In this document: positions 39,275 through 51,777 of the stretch, piece by piece
Numbering within the stretch: position 1 is the stretch's first letter
Layout: every line of letters begins with the position of its first letter
Assembly: GCA_001953115.1 (NCBI GenBank)
Contig: LSSL01000830.1
Coordinates: 1 to 64,000 of the forward strand
Direction: 5' to 3'
Length of the DNA: 64,000 nt
Origin: Smittium mucronatum
Lineage: Eukaryota > Kickxellomycota > Harpellomycetes > Harpellales > Legeriomycetaceae
Made by a program: the position numbers and the translations under genes
Notes under the pieces: model-generated
Databases searched by the model: none
Seen by the model: only the letters and a program-made list of their open reading frames with translations
What the model was told of the DNA's origin: nothing

Positions 39275-39475
39275 GCTAGAAAAGCATCCTAGCGTGAATA
39301 AAATTCCCACATTTCCACTTTTCGACAATAGAAAATTTCTTTTGTAATTCTGGTTCTGTAATACCCAATGGGTTATAGTTTATCTTAGCACCATATTTCC
39401 AAATTAGGAAGATAGGAAAATTTAATAGAAAGGCATCTGTTCATTAATACAATTTCCCATATGTTGACAGAAAAC
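39275..39475 (-). pseudogene. FLIWK-motif repeat family, copy 1
   Basis: On the minus strand a frame reads TDAFLLNFPIFLIWKYGAK and runs on about 33 more codons (including ITEPELQKKFSIVEKWK) to a stop at 39277-39279. The DNA matches copies at 49295-49475 (same strand) and 52100-52320 (opposite strand). The shared protein core is LN[LF].xFLIWKxxA. See the copy at 51778-52278 for interpretation. Confidence 0.5.
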
Positions 39476-42400
39476 CAGACGGCATTTATGATTTGTTTAA
39501 CTTATTGTATTTTTGAATAAAAAATTTATCACTTTACTTATGATAATATATGAATTTATGACAACGTGACTGAAGGTCTAATTTCCAATTTGTCTAAGAG
39601 AATTTCACCTAATTTTTTGCCAGTGAAAACTCAGGTTTGAATTCAGATTTAAAAAGCGCATTATGTAGAAAGGTATCATTTTTTCAACCCGGAAACGAAA
39701 TAATGAAAATATTAGATCAAATTTTCTGTAATTTAAAAGTCCTGAAAAAGAATTTTTTGACATAAAATGAGTTGGCACCATTGTTTTACCAGTTCAGAAT
39801 TGAAGTTTGAGCTAAATTTTTTCAATTGTGAAAATATTATACTCGAAAAATACTATAAAAAAACCAAATGAAGATCTTTCTAACTAATAAAAGGCTTTAC
39901 CGAAAAATTCCGTGATAAAAAAAAGGTTTTACCATTGAAAAAAATATGATCTACCTCATTAACCCCGATCCACAATAACAGGCGCTCTAAAATAAAATTC
40001 TTTTAACTCTCATTTGAAATATATCAATCACCTCTATTTGAATGAATCATTAGAGTATCTAATTATCTGAGGATAATCATGTCTAGTCATATTTTCAAGA
40101 TTTTTGTTTGGTCCCAATTTAAAACTATCTTTGTATCTTCAATCGTGAAAAAATTGATTTAATAATGCATCAAACTAAAAATTTCACTCTCTCTATCCAT
40201 AGTATCGGATATTATTTTCAAGAGAAGGAACGCATATTCTAAACTCTTCGGTAATGAATATTTGAAATATTTTCATAGTTTAAATTAGACAAAAACATTT
40301 ATCTTGATCGGGTCCAACTATACATTATATGTTGTAAATATCCGAGGTATATTTAAATATAGGAAGCCATTTTACTTCAAGCTAGAATGGAATTATGTTT
40401 TTTTTACAGTGTTAAAAAATAAATTAATTAAATACTGCCATAAATAGGCACAAAGTTCGAAAACACCATAATCCCTACCAATTTTGACATAATGTCTCAG
40501 TTGATAGTAAAAAAGACAAAAAAATAACAGTTTATATTTAAACTTGAGATTTAAATACTCACTCTATAGGGTGACTTTCTCAAAAGATATTACAACTGCT
40601 TTTTAAGTCAAAAATAACAAAATACATTTTCAATAGTAGTTTTTCTACTATGATTTCTAGATTTTTGAAACGAAAATTCTATTAAACGTTAGGATTATAA
40701 ACAGAACATATACTTTTTTTATTTATCTCTTGATCTTTGATTTTTTAAAGTAAAATATTTAGGATTTATTATTATTATTTATATTATGATTGCTATTTAC
40801 TTGTACACATGAGGCGAGATGTCTTAAAATGACTTAAGTCACTTCTATACTTTTGACGGGAATTTATCTTGTAACTTTAAAACATAGATATTTAAAACCC
40901 ATTTTAATATTTTCCTACAAATTCTAGAAGTTAATAACTGTTTTATCTTTACTATTGATAAAAATGTAGGATATTGGTTAATTTCGAATTTCAATTAAAT
41001 AATATCAACAGCATGATCATATGGTTAAAATGCTAAATTATGAGGAGTCGGAAAGTATTTTAAAAAAAGAAAGGCAGTTGCTATATACATACAATCAGAC
41101 ACAGCATGATCATATTTTTTCCATTGGGGAGATAAATAAACCAAAAAAAGGTAAATAAAACACTCCAACTATAGGCGATCGGGTTTAAAAACCAGTATCC
41201 ATATACCTTACTGATGTTATTTTTACTAGATGTGTAAATTAACAGAGAATAATTTGTATTATAACTTGAATATCCAAAAAAATATATAGAATATTTGATT
41301 AGAATATCCCTTTTAAAAATACTTATATGAGGATGCAGATTTTAGAGTACATATTTCGGGATAAATGAATGGTAAATTTGGTCATTTAGCTGATAGGGTG
41401 TTTTGGTTTTGACTTTTGATCTTCAGATTTCCAGAATGAGATTATCAAATGAATCTAAAAGTTGTTAATACTGGGTGAAGTTAAAACTTTAATAAAAAGA
41501 TCCATTAAATATGAATAATTGAGTGCTGTCCTTTTCATAAATAACTAAGTAAATCTTATTAATAAAAAAAGCGATTGTGCTATTATAACAAAAGGGAAAT
41601 CGCTAGAGATTAACATTAAAAGTTGAGATTTGTACCTTGGGTTTCCTACTTTTTACTTTCTACCTCCAGTATGTAACTCACAATAAATGCCGATACCATC
41701 ATTCCTTTCTTGATGTGAATTTATGCAAAAAGAATAGAGGAATTTTTTGATAAATTTATTGAAAAAATAAGTATTTTACCTAATTGATATTGTTTTACGT
41801 TTCAAACATAATCACCTCTTTTTTAACCCTCACTATTAAGAAAAGTCCAGTAGAGAAATTTTTATGCACTTGGTCTTTAAATAATCTCTCAAGTACACAA
41901 CTTATTTTGAAATAGCAGATAAATATAATTTTCAGCGGCTTTGCATTTAAATTATTTCATTATTAAAAGCAAAAAAATAGACATTAGATTCCTTTCTTAT
42001 CGATTAATATCTTAAAGACGGGGCTATAAAGGTCTAAGCCACTCAAGATTGATTACTTTTCAAGCCAATATCAAATTTGTATTTCAAACATATTTTATTC
42101 CAATAAAAGTGGCGTATTTTTTTCAAATTCAGATGATTTCATAATTTTCCTCCCCAGAACACCTCGTCTTTCTGGAAGAAAAAAAAAGTTCGGTTGGTAT
42201 TTCCCTGAACTATACATTACGAATTAAATTAATAAGCAAAAAAAAGTGGCGCCACAATATTGATAACCAAACATAGCAATCTTTTTAAAAAATTTAAAGA
42301 TCCGAGTATTCGGTTCAAGTAAGATTTATAGATAAGTCTTTTTTTAAATACTTAAATTAGCTATAAATTACTAATGGCACCTTACAGCTAGCTTTTTTAT

Positions 42401-44333
42401 TCGGTAAACATGCTGCTAATTACATGTTGATTAATAATTTAATATAACTCATGTAGAAACATGAACTTGTTAAAATTATATTATAGATGCGGCTTATTGC
42501 TGCTTATTTTTTATTCTCAACAATAGAGAATTAAAGAAGTTGAGTTATATATATTTAATATTCATCAGCTTTGCATTCAATTTAACTTATATTAATCAGA
42601 GACATTACATTCACCAATAATTTTTGGTGCTCTGTCTTGAATTTGGAGATTATAAACTAGAAAGTTATTTTGGCTATACATAATCATATATTTTGCATAA
42701 GTAGAGAATGGAGACTAAAAATTTACTTGACCTCGTTTTTTTAATTAAAGCAGATCATTGGAATAAGTTCTGGTTTCTTGTAGCTTGAATCAGGATACAA
42801 ATTCAACTTACCAATTCGCTACCAAGTCTCTATTAAAAATGGATTTTTCAATGACACTATTATATTGAGCTAATATTTTAGCTGCAATTTAATTCATCAG
42901 GATTCCGATAATATATTCTTTTTTAAAGTCACTAACATCTAATAGGTATTAAACAAGAATTTTTTGTCAATAATAATAAAACTCCTCATCAAAAATCTCC
43001 ACTATTTTTTTTATAGATTTCACAAAAATATAAGAGCAGAGAAATAACTAAAACATTTTTTATCCCGTTAGTCCGAGAAAATTAACCTGCATGACTCAGC
43101 ATGAAATCTCGATTTTCCTCTTGGGATCAAGGTGTATATTGAGAGTTTCTGGATTCTTATGGTCTCTAGGTTACATGTCATACAACACTATCGTATCTGT
43201 TAATTTTATTCGTTCCATTCAAAGGTACTGTACATTTTTTCAAGAATATTCATTGGTCTAAATTATGTTCTTTGTTTCATTAACCAAGACGAGTACTGAT
43301 TGTTCTTAGTGGTATTGATCGTAAAGTATTTCGTTTATTAATAAAAAATATAAAAATTCGCTAATTAATTATAAAAAGGTGCCTATTTAGTACCATTCGA
43401 CAATAACAATCCAAATTGGTGATCATGGGATTATAGAAATAAATTAAACTTCTGGCTTATTAAGAAATCCCCCGAACTAGCAATTGACGTTGCAATTTTT
43501 AACTTTTAAACCATTCAATTGGTTATTTATATCCAATAACCAATACTTGTTATCATCTTTAGTCTAATTATTACTATCAACTCCATGAATATCCTAAATT
43601 TGGTCATAATTTTTCGCAATAATAGTTAGGTCCCAACTTATAAAATTTGGAATTTCATGAAATGAATTTTTATTATGTAATTAGTTACAAATAATCAATG
43701 GTTTTTGCTTATTATGCTTCTCTCGTTATTGAAAACAACATTTTATTTTAGTGATACAAAATTTGATAAAGATTACCATATGTGTAGCTCAGTATTTATA
43801 ACAAATATGCTCTTCTAGTTTAGGATAAATTCAATGCATGTGTCTATTTACGGACAAGTATTTAAGTTTGTCATACTAAGACCATTTTTATCAAGATCAA
43901 AAATTGTTTGCTTTTTAAAGCTGAAAAAAAAATTGCTCACCATAAATCTCAAGTACCCTGAATTACAAGAGCATATAAACTTTCTATTGATTTATATAAA
44001 GCCGCATCATTACCCTTTTATAATTTCATTATATTTCACTTGTATTTTGGTTTGTCTTTTTTAAGTGTATACTGGTTAGTCTTTCCCCCGACATTAGAGC
44101 GCCTTGTCAAATACATAGATTTATTGCTTATATTATTAGAACTAGACTTATTCCAAGTAAAGGTAGATTTGTTTTTTTTTTAAATTTTTTTTTAAATCCT
44201 CCCATATTTAGGATCATTTAAAATTTATGCCTTAATTTAATTGAAGAAAAAACTAGCTCTCACAAATCACCATTTCCCTTCCTTCAGAATTCCTCGGCGC
44301 ATATAATTCTTAGTTCTTTTTAAGATACCGAAA
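39476..44333. other. Spacer with no recognised gene
   Basis: Intermediate base composition. It contains a 15-base direct repeat at 41008-41022 and 41101-41115. An open frame of 76 codons lies at 43834-44064 (starts ATG, hydrophobic C-terminal half) for which I have no family. Just before the velvet gene (44168-44200) is a T-rich tract, and a pyrimidine-rich stretch lies at about 44260-44310. Confidence 0.4.
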
Positions 44334-45677
44334 ATGATGCTTAGTAATCTGAAGGAAGCTTTCCCTGAAAGAAGCGATTTAAGCGATTTTCTGAATACAA
44401 TTCAAAATAAGTACGTTTTTACATACAAATTATTATCAACACTTGTTATTATTACTTTACATTCCTTCAAATGTATATATCCTTTTTCATATTTGGTAAA
44501 TTTTTGCTTTTTTTTATCCTTTTCCCCATAAATACCCTTTAATTATCAACTCACAAGTTTTCGCCTTCTTTTTATTTTGAAAATTCAACAATCATTCCAT
44601 TGCACATTTTTTATCTCCTTTTAACTTTACGTAGAAATAATTATATCTACAAACTGGAAATTGTACAACAGCCTATTAGAGCAAGGATGTGTGGTTTTGG
44701 TAATAAGGTACCTATACAGAATATCAAAATAAATAGATTTCATTTTTAATTATAAATTGATTGATTAGGATCGCAGGCCATGTACTCCTCCCCCAATTTT
44801 AAAACTAAATGTATATGATCAAAACAATAATCAAGTTGATCCTAGGTATGCTATTGAGGCAGATCTAATTGCTAAATTTTCCATTACTAGTTTCTAATAT
44901 TATTTTTTTGATGGAACCAAAAATTGACATTAATTAAAAATATAAATTGTTACTAGGACATTAAACATCAGCTTCTTCACAGTTATGGCAAGTCTAACTT
45001 CAAGCGATGGTTCGCAGGACATTGATTTGGTTAGACATAAAGTAGTGGAGGATGGGTCAAGTTACCCGTCTTTTGATTCTAATAGCAACTTAGAGGACTC
45101 TTTGGTTTCTGAAAATGACTCTGAAGAAAAAAATTTTGTTATACATCCCGGTGATTTTTTCAGGATGCACCCTGCTGATAAAGCTGTAAAAAAAGATCGA
45201 CATTTAAGGATGTTGGTAGGAAATACAGTGGCAACAGCTTCATTACTACTCGATTTGAACAACGAACCAGGGATATTTTTCATATTTTATGATCTTTCCA
45301 TCAGAAAGGATGGAAGGTTCAAAATCAAATTCTCATTCTTCTCGCTTGAATTGTACGCATTTATCACTATAATTTTTGACTAGTTAAATCGCAGTTTTTT
45401 GGTTACATGTTATTAACTATATAACATTAAATAGCGAAGGTGAAACATGTATTGCCCAGACCCAAATAAGATCTCAGGTTTTATCTGATGTAATTTCCGT
45501 ATATACTGCAAGATCATTTCCTGGAATGATAGGTACTTTATACTTTTCATTGATTTATTTGAACTTGTTTCCTGAATTTCTTTATATATTTACTATTTAT
45601 TATTAAAACAAATAGAATCGACACATATATCCCACCACTTCTGTAAGCAGGGCGTAAAAATCCCTGCTAGAAAGTAG
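44334..45677 (+). CDS. velB: Velvet-domain transcriptional regulator, VelB-like, six exons
   Basis: Velvet proteins are fungal DNA-binding regulators that link development, spore formation and secondary metabolism; VelB acts in the nucleus with VeA or VosA. Exons: 44334-44410, 44635-44707, 44769-44845, 44957-45352, 45435-45532, 45616-45677, giving about 260 residues. All phases join in frame, with GT donors and TAG acceptors. The domain is complete: VQQPIRARMCGFGNK-DRRPCTPPP (exons 2-3), FFTVMASLTSSDG and LVGNTVATAS...GIFFIFYDLSIRKDGRFK (exon 4), then VYTARSFPGMI-EST...KQGVKIPARK (exons 5-6), directly followed by TAG. An acidic Ser-rich insert of about 65 residues (DSNSNLEDSLVSENDSEE) splits the domain in exon 4, as VelB proteins have. 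The TPPP in place of the DPPP of other members also favours VelB. The start is the first of two tandem ATGs; the short first exon is the least certain part. Confidence 0.93.
44411..44634 (+). other. Intron 1 of the velvet gene
   Basis: Donor GTACGT, acceptor CGTAG, 224 bases, phase 2. It joins the short N-terminal exon to the NNYIYKLE stretch. It is the longest of the five introns, and the exon before it carries no recognisable domain, so it is the least certain. Confidence 0.7.
44708..44768 (+). other. Intron 2 of the velvet gene
   Basis: Donor GTACCT, acceptor ATTAG, 61 bases, phase 0. It splits CGFGNK from DRRP, one continuous velvet motif, so the splice is well supported. Confidence 0.92.
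44846..44956 (+). other. Intron 3 of the velvet gene
   Basis: Donor GTATGC, acceptor ACTAG, 111 bases, phase 2. Removal joins NNQVDP to TLNISFFTVMASL in frame. Reading through would give about 16 more codons and then a stop. Confidence 0.85.
45353..45434 (+). other. Intron 4 of the velvet gene
   Basis: Donor GTACGC, acceptor AATAG, 82 bases, phase 2. It joins FSFFSLE to the EGETCIAQTQ stretch. Confidence 0.88.
45533..45615 (+). other. Intron 5 of the velvet gene
   Basis: Donor GTACTT, acceptor AATAG, 83 bases, phase 1. It splits the conserved FPGMI-EST motif, so the splice is well supported. Confidence 0.93.
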
Positions 45678-46490
45678 AAGTTATATTTTGCATATAATTC
45701 AAATACTGTATAAAAGTTTTCAATTTAATCATTTTTTTGTTCTTCTATGATATTCAGGTGTTAATATTCCATCTATTACATCTAGTGCGGCTCCTATTTC
45801 GCTTTTCGTCTTAGGATATACTTAATCAAATAATTTTCATTATTAATAAAAATTTATAAAAAAACTTCTATAAAAAATATGAGAAATATGTAATATTGAG
45901 TCACTCTTGAAGTGATACCTATGTTCTTGTTATTTTAATTTTAGTTATTTTTAATATTCGCCTATAAAATGACGACAACATCTAATACATCTGACCTTGT
46001 TTTTTATTAAAATTAATTTCATTCAATAAGATATCAACACTAACTTACCTTTGAAACGCCCTCAATAATTGGGAAAATATTTAAACAGCTGTGAACATGA
46101 TTTTGAATTCTAAAAATGGCATCCACATCAGACTTTTACTTTTATATACTTTTGTTTGATTCTTTCTTGAGAATTTCATGAGTCACTTTCAGTATGATTA
46201 TTTACATCAAACGTAAGCAATTGGAAGATTATGTAAATTTAAAAGATAAATTTTAATTTCAAGAAGAGACATTGATAAATTGTTTTGATATAGATCCGAC
46301 TCGTTCACGTAAACAGGTCAAGTATGATTCCTTAATTTATTCGGCGGATAAAAGGTGTATATGTCGACTATAAGTTCATATTGGGCAAAAGTACTACGTA
46401 GATTGATATATATAAAGCAATAAATTCTTAATGAGGCAATATTCAGGATTATAATGTGGAAATATGTGTTTTTTAATTGTAAATCCTTTC
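45678..46490. other. Region downstream of the velvet gene, no gene recognised
   Basis: Contains a short coding-like stretch on the plus strand at about 46281-46367 (DPTRSRKQVKYDSLIYSADK) that ends in a stop and matches nothing I know. No clear AATAAA poly-A signal follows the velvet stop closely. Confidence 0.4.
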
Positions 46491-46494
46491 TTTT

Positions 46495-46660
46495 CCCGAT
46501 ATCTATTGAACGGTGAATGATAGGAAGATGATATCGAGCTATTTCGATACCAAATAGCCGGCAAAACGACTTTGCTATCCGTTCCGCGAATATATCAATC
46601 CAAAGATTCTTCGGAGATGTTATAAAGCCGATATAGAAACAAATGAAGCATTTTAGTATT
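46495..46660 (-). pseudogene. Integrase-like fragment (Ty3/gypsy type), degenerate
   Basis: One minus-strand frame reads SPKNLWIDIFAERIAKSFCR, LFGIEIARYHLPIIHRSID. The spacing agrees with the DDE integrase core of gypsy elements: an aspartate, then a phenylalanine-containing helix ending in LxGI, then a Y-H-P stretch. The usual DxGxxF is altered and the Q-x-N-G-x-x-E end is lost. A second overlapping frame (LPAIWYRNSSISSSYHSPF) also looks integrase-like, but both cannot be right, so the call is tentative. Confidence 0.35.
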
Positions 46661-47594
46661 ATTAACTTGAAAACTAATGAGATATCGAAAAAACACTATT
46701 GAAATTATCCCTATTAGCTTAATTAACCTTTTTGAAAAAATTACTTGACATGTATAAACAATATAAACTCCACAAATTTTAAAATTGGGATTTTCTATAG
46801 AAATCGACCTCTATTCGCATTTACAACATATTACAAATTATAATCATCTTTTCTTTATTTACTGAAATTAACTTAATAAAAACTTTTTTTTTTCAATGCT
46901 ATATTATCTAATTTGCAAATTTCTAATCCCAGAAACATTTTAAAATGGATGAGTTCGATAATAAAAAAATCCTTATTAATATATATTTCCTAAAAAGGAA
47001 AGTATAATATTCCAAAAAAATCCTAAGTGGATATTATTACACATTTGTCTAATATTACTTATTGATTGTTTTTTTGGATTGTTTTCTTATAAAACAAAAT
47101 TATTAATAGATGTGCTTCCTGTTTAAAACTTCCCATCGCTTTGATAATTTATTGTTCCATTTTTTGTTTTCACCTTGATTAACTTCAAAAAAAAGGGGAA
47201 GTCGTATATTTCAATTTATTGGTCGGTATTTTAGGTGAAATTTTATGTTTACACAATTTTTATTTTAAAATATTTATAATTGCCACTAATTTGAGTATTT
47301 TTGAATACTAACATCCGCTATTCCTGATAAAATCCTACCTTTATTCCCATGACTTTAAGAGCCGAGATTTAACATTCCGTCTTTAACCAACAAGAAATAG
47401 TTCAATAGTTTATAATCATGAGACTCATGCTAAACACTTTATGGATGGTGCAAATAGTAGAATATTGTTATTTCTAAATTCCATTAAATAATAATTACAT
47501 TCAAAACAATATCATAACTAAAAGAAATCCATTAGCTATATAAATATTAAACAAGTAAAACTTTTTTTGAAAACCAATATTCATTCTATTTTTG
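46661..47594. other. Spacer, nothing recognised
   Basis: AT-rich sequence with no readable gene or clear repeat. Confidence 0.4.
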
Positions 47595-47765
47595 TCGTAT
47601 TAATAATGGATACGCACCCTAGTTGCAGAACCGCTTGCGCAGTGTTTTGCTGGATAAGTTAAAGGGTTTAGGTCAAATGGGCTTATGGTTTAGCTTATTA
47701 GAAAAAATGTAACTGTCAAAACAATAAAACAAGCTACTACTTGTATCCTATCATCTATCCAATGG
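47595..47765 (+). repeat. Possible tRNA-derived SINE, copy B
   Basis: Inverted partner of 14411-14580. Read on the plus strand it has GGATACGCACCC, then CGCTTGCGCAGTGTT (A-box-like), then GTTAAAGG and TTAGGTCAAATGGGC (B-box-like). Both copies end with a GAT.GATAGGATA block in the opposite strand reading. Divergence between copies is considerable, so both are old. Confidence 0.6.
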
Positions 47766-49294
47766 CTAGTTAAATTAAATTGCACTAATCTATTGGAAGA
47801 TTAGCTACGTGTCGTATATTCTACGATACTTTCTAACCGCTTCAGACCCTTTTTTGAATTCATGTAATCGCTATGGTTGAAACTTCATTAGAGGATCAAT
47901 AGTTTTCTAGCCAATTGGTCAATAAGATGATTTTACGTAATAAAAGTGTGGAATTTTTTCAAGGAAATCCTTAAGGAAATATGCGTTTTTTATATCCATT
48001 CCAATCGCTTCTCTATCCTAAAGGAACTAAATTTAGTATTGTTCTAAAGTTCTTTTTTTATAAAACATGGTTTTTTATTTAGCCATTTTGTTCTTTTATA
48101 CACTTTTTTTATACAAACTATGAATCCATCGAACAAAAATGGCGGTTTATAAAAATTTCACGGAAAATCAAATATTTTATTTTTAAAAAAGCGAAGGGAA
48201 AGTTTTTTCTTTATCAAGTTATTGAATCAATCGTACGATTTTTAAAAAAGAGAATTCTAATCTATAATATTTCGGAGTTTGTCAATTTTCTAAATCTAGT
48301 GATTAGAACATTTGCCTTTAGTGCCATTTTTCTCAAAATAATAACTTTTTAATGAACAATTAATAATATAATTTTAGGTAAGCTGTTTAATTGTGGTCGC
48401 CCAATAATACTATTATTTTATATGTAATCCTAAAACTTTTTCATCCCGAATTTTTTTTTGGAATATTGGCAATACTCCGTCAATGACTTGGTTTTTTTAA
48501 TTATCTTATTGGATGGAGATAGTATAGATATTTATTATTGATCTTATTGGATATTTTAAAGTTGTGATTTGCAAATAGTAAATTGTAATGACGCCTGTAA
48601 TACATATTTTTTACCCAACCAATTATTTACTCTTATATGGTCAGTAGGCCGAATTGCTCAATTATTAATAGCCAATATTTATCGTACTGCTTTTTACTAA
48701 AAATAATGTATCGTTTTCTTGTTTATAAGGTATTGTTGTCAAATAGGTTTAATCAAAATTTAGCAAATCTGCGTACATAATTCATTCTTATTGATAATGA
48801 GATAAGCCGAATTTTATTCTGTAGTTAGATTGTGAAACAGCAGATATTCAAAATTTTCAAAAATGGCTATGACAAAAGGGATTTCTTCCAACTAATTAAT
48901 TGAAAACATTAAAAAAAGATTCATAAATAAACTTAATAATAGTTTTGCCCTTTCTATTTTTGCAACCAATTTAAATGAATGTGTAATTTTACAAATTACG
49001 TACATTTTAATTTTTTTGGGTTCTGATTTTTGAAACAGCGATAGATTGTAAGAAAAAGGGGAAAACTCATTTTTTTTAATATATTACCGATTGGCTGTGT
49101 AATCTGACTCATTTCTTTTTTATAAGAAAAAAAAAAAATTCATCTCGGAGCCTTATTAAAAAAAACATACACTAGGCACAATTAAGTATTGACTATTTAT
49201 AGGATATTCTTTTCAGGACTAGACCTTTTTTTGCTGACTAAACCATTGGCATTATATTAAAATTTTCCATCAAAAACCAGTAAAAATAGAATAA
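47766..49294. other. Spacer, partial similarity to the 51.5 kb relic
   Basis: No gene. The stretch near 48066-48100 (GGTTTTTTATTTAGCCATTTTG) closely resembles 51534-51558, next to the RT-like relic there. This may therefore be a further, more decayed copy of the same element. Confidence 0.35.
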
Positions 49295-49475
49295 CATCTG
49301 GTTCTAATAGCATTTCGATATTTTCACAATAAATAGTTGCTCAGATAATTCCAATTCTTTAGCTCTCAATAATTTTACAGATTTTTTAGCGATGCACTTC
49401 CAAATTAGGAAAGCACTAAAATTCAATATCGAAGTTCTCGCTTTTAATGAGAATCTTCTATGTAAAATAGAAGGA
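49295..49475 (-). pseudogene. FLIWK-motif repeat family, copy 2
   Basis: A minus-strand frame reads RRFSLKARTSILNFSAFLIW, then KCIAKKS and further to LEL and LFIVK. It lines up residue for residue with GRFSFRAVASQLNLPYFLIW at 52.2 kb, and with the copy at 39.4 kb. Conservation in protein as well as DNA, in three places, supports a once-coding element. Confidence 0.5.
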
Positions 49476-50213
49476 AGCTTAAATGAAATTCAGCCTATTA
49501 AGATGTATATTTCCTAGTTAAACATTTCTATCGATGAATAATATCCTTATAAGATACTAATGGACATCTTGAATTTCGATAATAGCATTTAATAATGATA
49601 CAATTTTTTGCATGTTCTATTATTTTTTCCCTTTAAAAATTTGCGGGATTTTTGCTCATCCAAAAACAATTATTGCTTCTTAATATACATTTAAAACTTG
49701 TTTTGCAACTAAAACAGGGATTTCTGTTGAGTCATCCATTATAATCTGAGAAATATAAGCAGTTTAACTTGATACCCTCATAAAGATTTTATACCCAAAT
49801 TTTATGACTGATAAACTCCCATCTCCGCTTCACAATTATTATCTTGCTTAAGGAGATATTAAGAATCTTTTTTTATGTCTAAAGATCATTTGCTTTAATG
49901 ATGATTTTCCAATTTCGTGTCTGGTCGCATCTTTATATTTTCACCCCTCCGATTATATACAGCATAATTCCTTTATTCCAGTCTTTAACTAAAGATTTCT
50001 TACAAACGTTGGGACTATTATATAAAACTTGTATTGAATGTTTCTTAAAAAAGATGAGAAAGCCTACAAGTGATTAGTCTCTCAAGATCATAGTAGGCAG
50101 CCCTTGCTTTAATGTATCGGTTTGAATGATATTTTTAATTGTAGCAATTTAGTTACTGCATATCTCAGTACTATTTAATTTCTAGATTTTGTTCGTGTCT
50201 TGTTCTTTTGTAG

Positions 50214-50430
50214 AGGTCTTTTATTGATTATCTTTTCCATAACCTTATGCCATCTATTCCCAAAATTTGAAAATTTTGCCCTAAAGGAAGTATGCATAAT
50301 TCTTATATATTGTGCGTTAACTAAGCTTAAAAATAAAGATGTCAATGCATTGAGAGGTTATCTTGTCGATATGGGTCTCAATTTGGGACTGGCCGGCCTT
50401 AGTATACAGTCAAATACCCATGAATTATGA
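50214..50430 (+). other. Unassigned open frame with exon-like composition
   Basis: A frame of about 72 codons follows a possible acceptor (TTTTGTAG) and ends in TGA. The first half is hydrophobic; the second reads KNKDVNALRGYLVDMGLN, LGLAGLSIQSNTHEL. Its base use is closer to the velvet exons than to the spacer. I found no joining exon and recognise no family, so it may be an exon or a relic. Confidence 0.25.
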
Positions 50431-51394
50431 AGCTTATCTGCGTTTGAACCTTTTTCTTTTTCTCGCATTCATCTTTCAATGCTTGCTATAAACTCTTTTG
50501 CACAACTATCACAGATGCTTTTAAAAGTTTCCTCCAATTATCACGAAGAATTCTTTACCTACATCTTGAAATTTACGATAATTTCTGTAAAGCTATAAGT
50601 TGGACCATCCGTATCGCAATATTTCAGTATACGGAAGCAGTTCTAAGAATTCTTACATTTAAAATCATTAAATTCGAAAAAATAATGTCCAACGTCAATA
50701 TCAGTGAATTTAGATGTAAAATTATCTTTAAAAACGTTTAAAGTCGCCCAAAGCAATAGAAGAATATAAATGGATTTGAAAGGGTATTATTTGGTACTAT
50801 TTAAACCTCTTTTTAATAATAAACCCTTTCGCTTAGACCTTAATATAAATACTGCCTCAAATAATTCCCGATTTATATTTTTTACCTAAATTTTTTTGCT
50901 TAATTTTGATTGACCACCCCCCTCCCCCAAAAATTAATTTGACAATCAGTAAGTTTGATTTTGTAACCATATTAATAATTTTATTATTATTATTTCTTTT
51001 TTTGTGTTGTAATTCATCGTGTATAAAATTTGACAAGAATTTCTGAGTTTTTAATCCATTCTTAAAACGTTTTCCGATCATCTTGACTGGTCAAAGACGA
51101 TCACCCAGAGTAAAAGTATTTCACCTCCATAAGTAGTCTCTTTGAAACCGATAAAAAAAATATTTCAACAACCTTAAGAACAGAAGATTTTAAAACAAAA
51201 CGTTTTTTTTCGCACTAAAATTCATTATTTTCATTTTAACATACCCTGGAACTTTAATTAGCATCTTTATATTTTGTAATAATTTTAGTCTAAAATAAAA
51301 CTCAATTTCCACATTGACATGGAATATTTGTTCATAGCGAGGAGTAACTCTTGCCTTTTGTTAATCTCGGTCACCTAACTCACCTGAAGAGAGT

Positions 51395-51560
51395 CAGAAA
51401 TGTCTCTTTTTTTGGTAGATTACATCCTTTTCCCGTAGATACACAGCTGAAGGTCTAGTTGAAGAGTTTTCTCCCTTATGAATAGCTTTTTTTGCACAAA
51501 TTTTCTGCTTTTTGAAATTGTTTATTCTAGTATAGTTTTTTATTTAAGCCATTTTGCAAT
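51395..51560 (+). pseudogene. Ty3/gypsy-like reverse transcriptase fragment, very degenerate
   Basis: It shares the translated word RLHPFP and surrounding DNA (CATCCTTTTCCCGTAGATACA) with the piece at 38.96-39.17 kb (CACCCTTTTCCCGAAGGTAA). A following SFLPYE...F.HKFSAF may correspond to the hYEF...PFGL..AP part of RT. Support comes mostly from similarity to the other piece. Confidence 0.3.
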
Positions 51561-51777
51561 AAAATACCATACAAAAAGCTTTTAAAAGCGCATTAAAATG
51601 AAAAAATGGAATGAATTCCCCTTTCATAACCAGGATCTTAGCATTCCAATTAACTTCATTTTTCAAAATTGGTGTCACTAATAAAACTATTTCTAGTCTC
51701 GGTATAGAAGGGAAAACTACAAGATATTGCCCCTATTGTTTTTTTATGGGCATAATTAGATTCAGTAATACTTGAAG

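Noticed and set aside
45062..45283. 73-codon minus-strand open frame
   Set aside because: Antisense shadow of velvet exon 4.
49383..49511. Plus-strand 40-codon frame HFQIRKALKFN
   Set aside because: It overlaps FLIWK repeat copy 2, where the opposite strand gives the reading conserved among all three copies.
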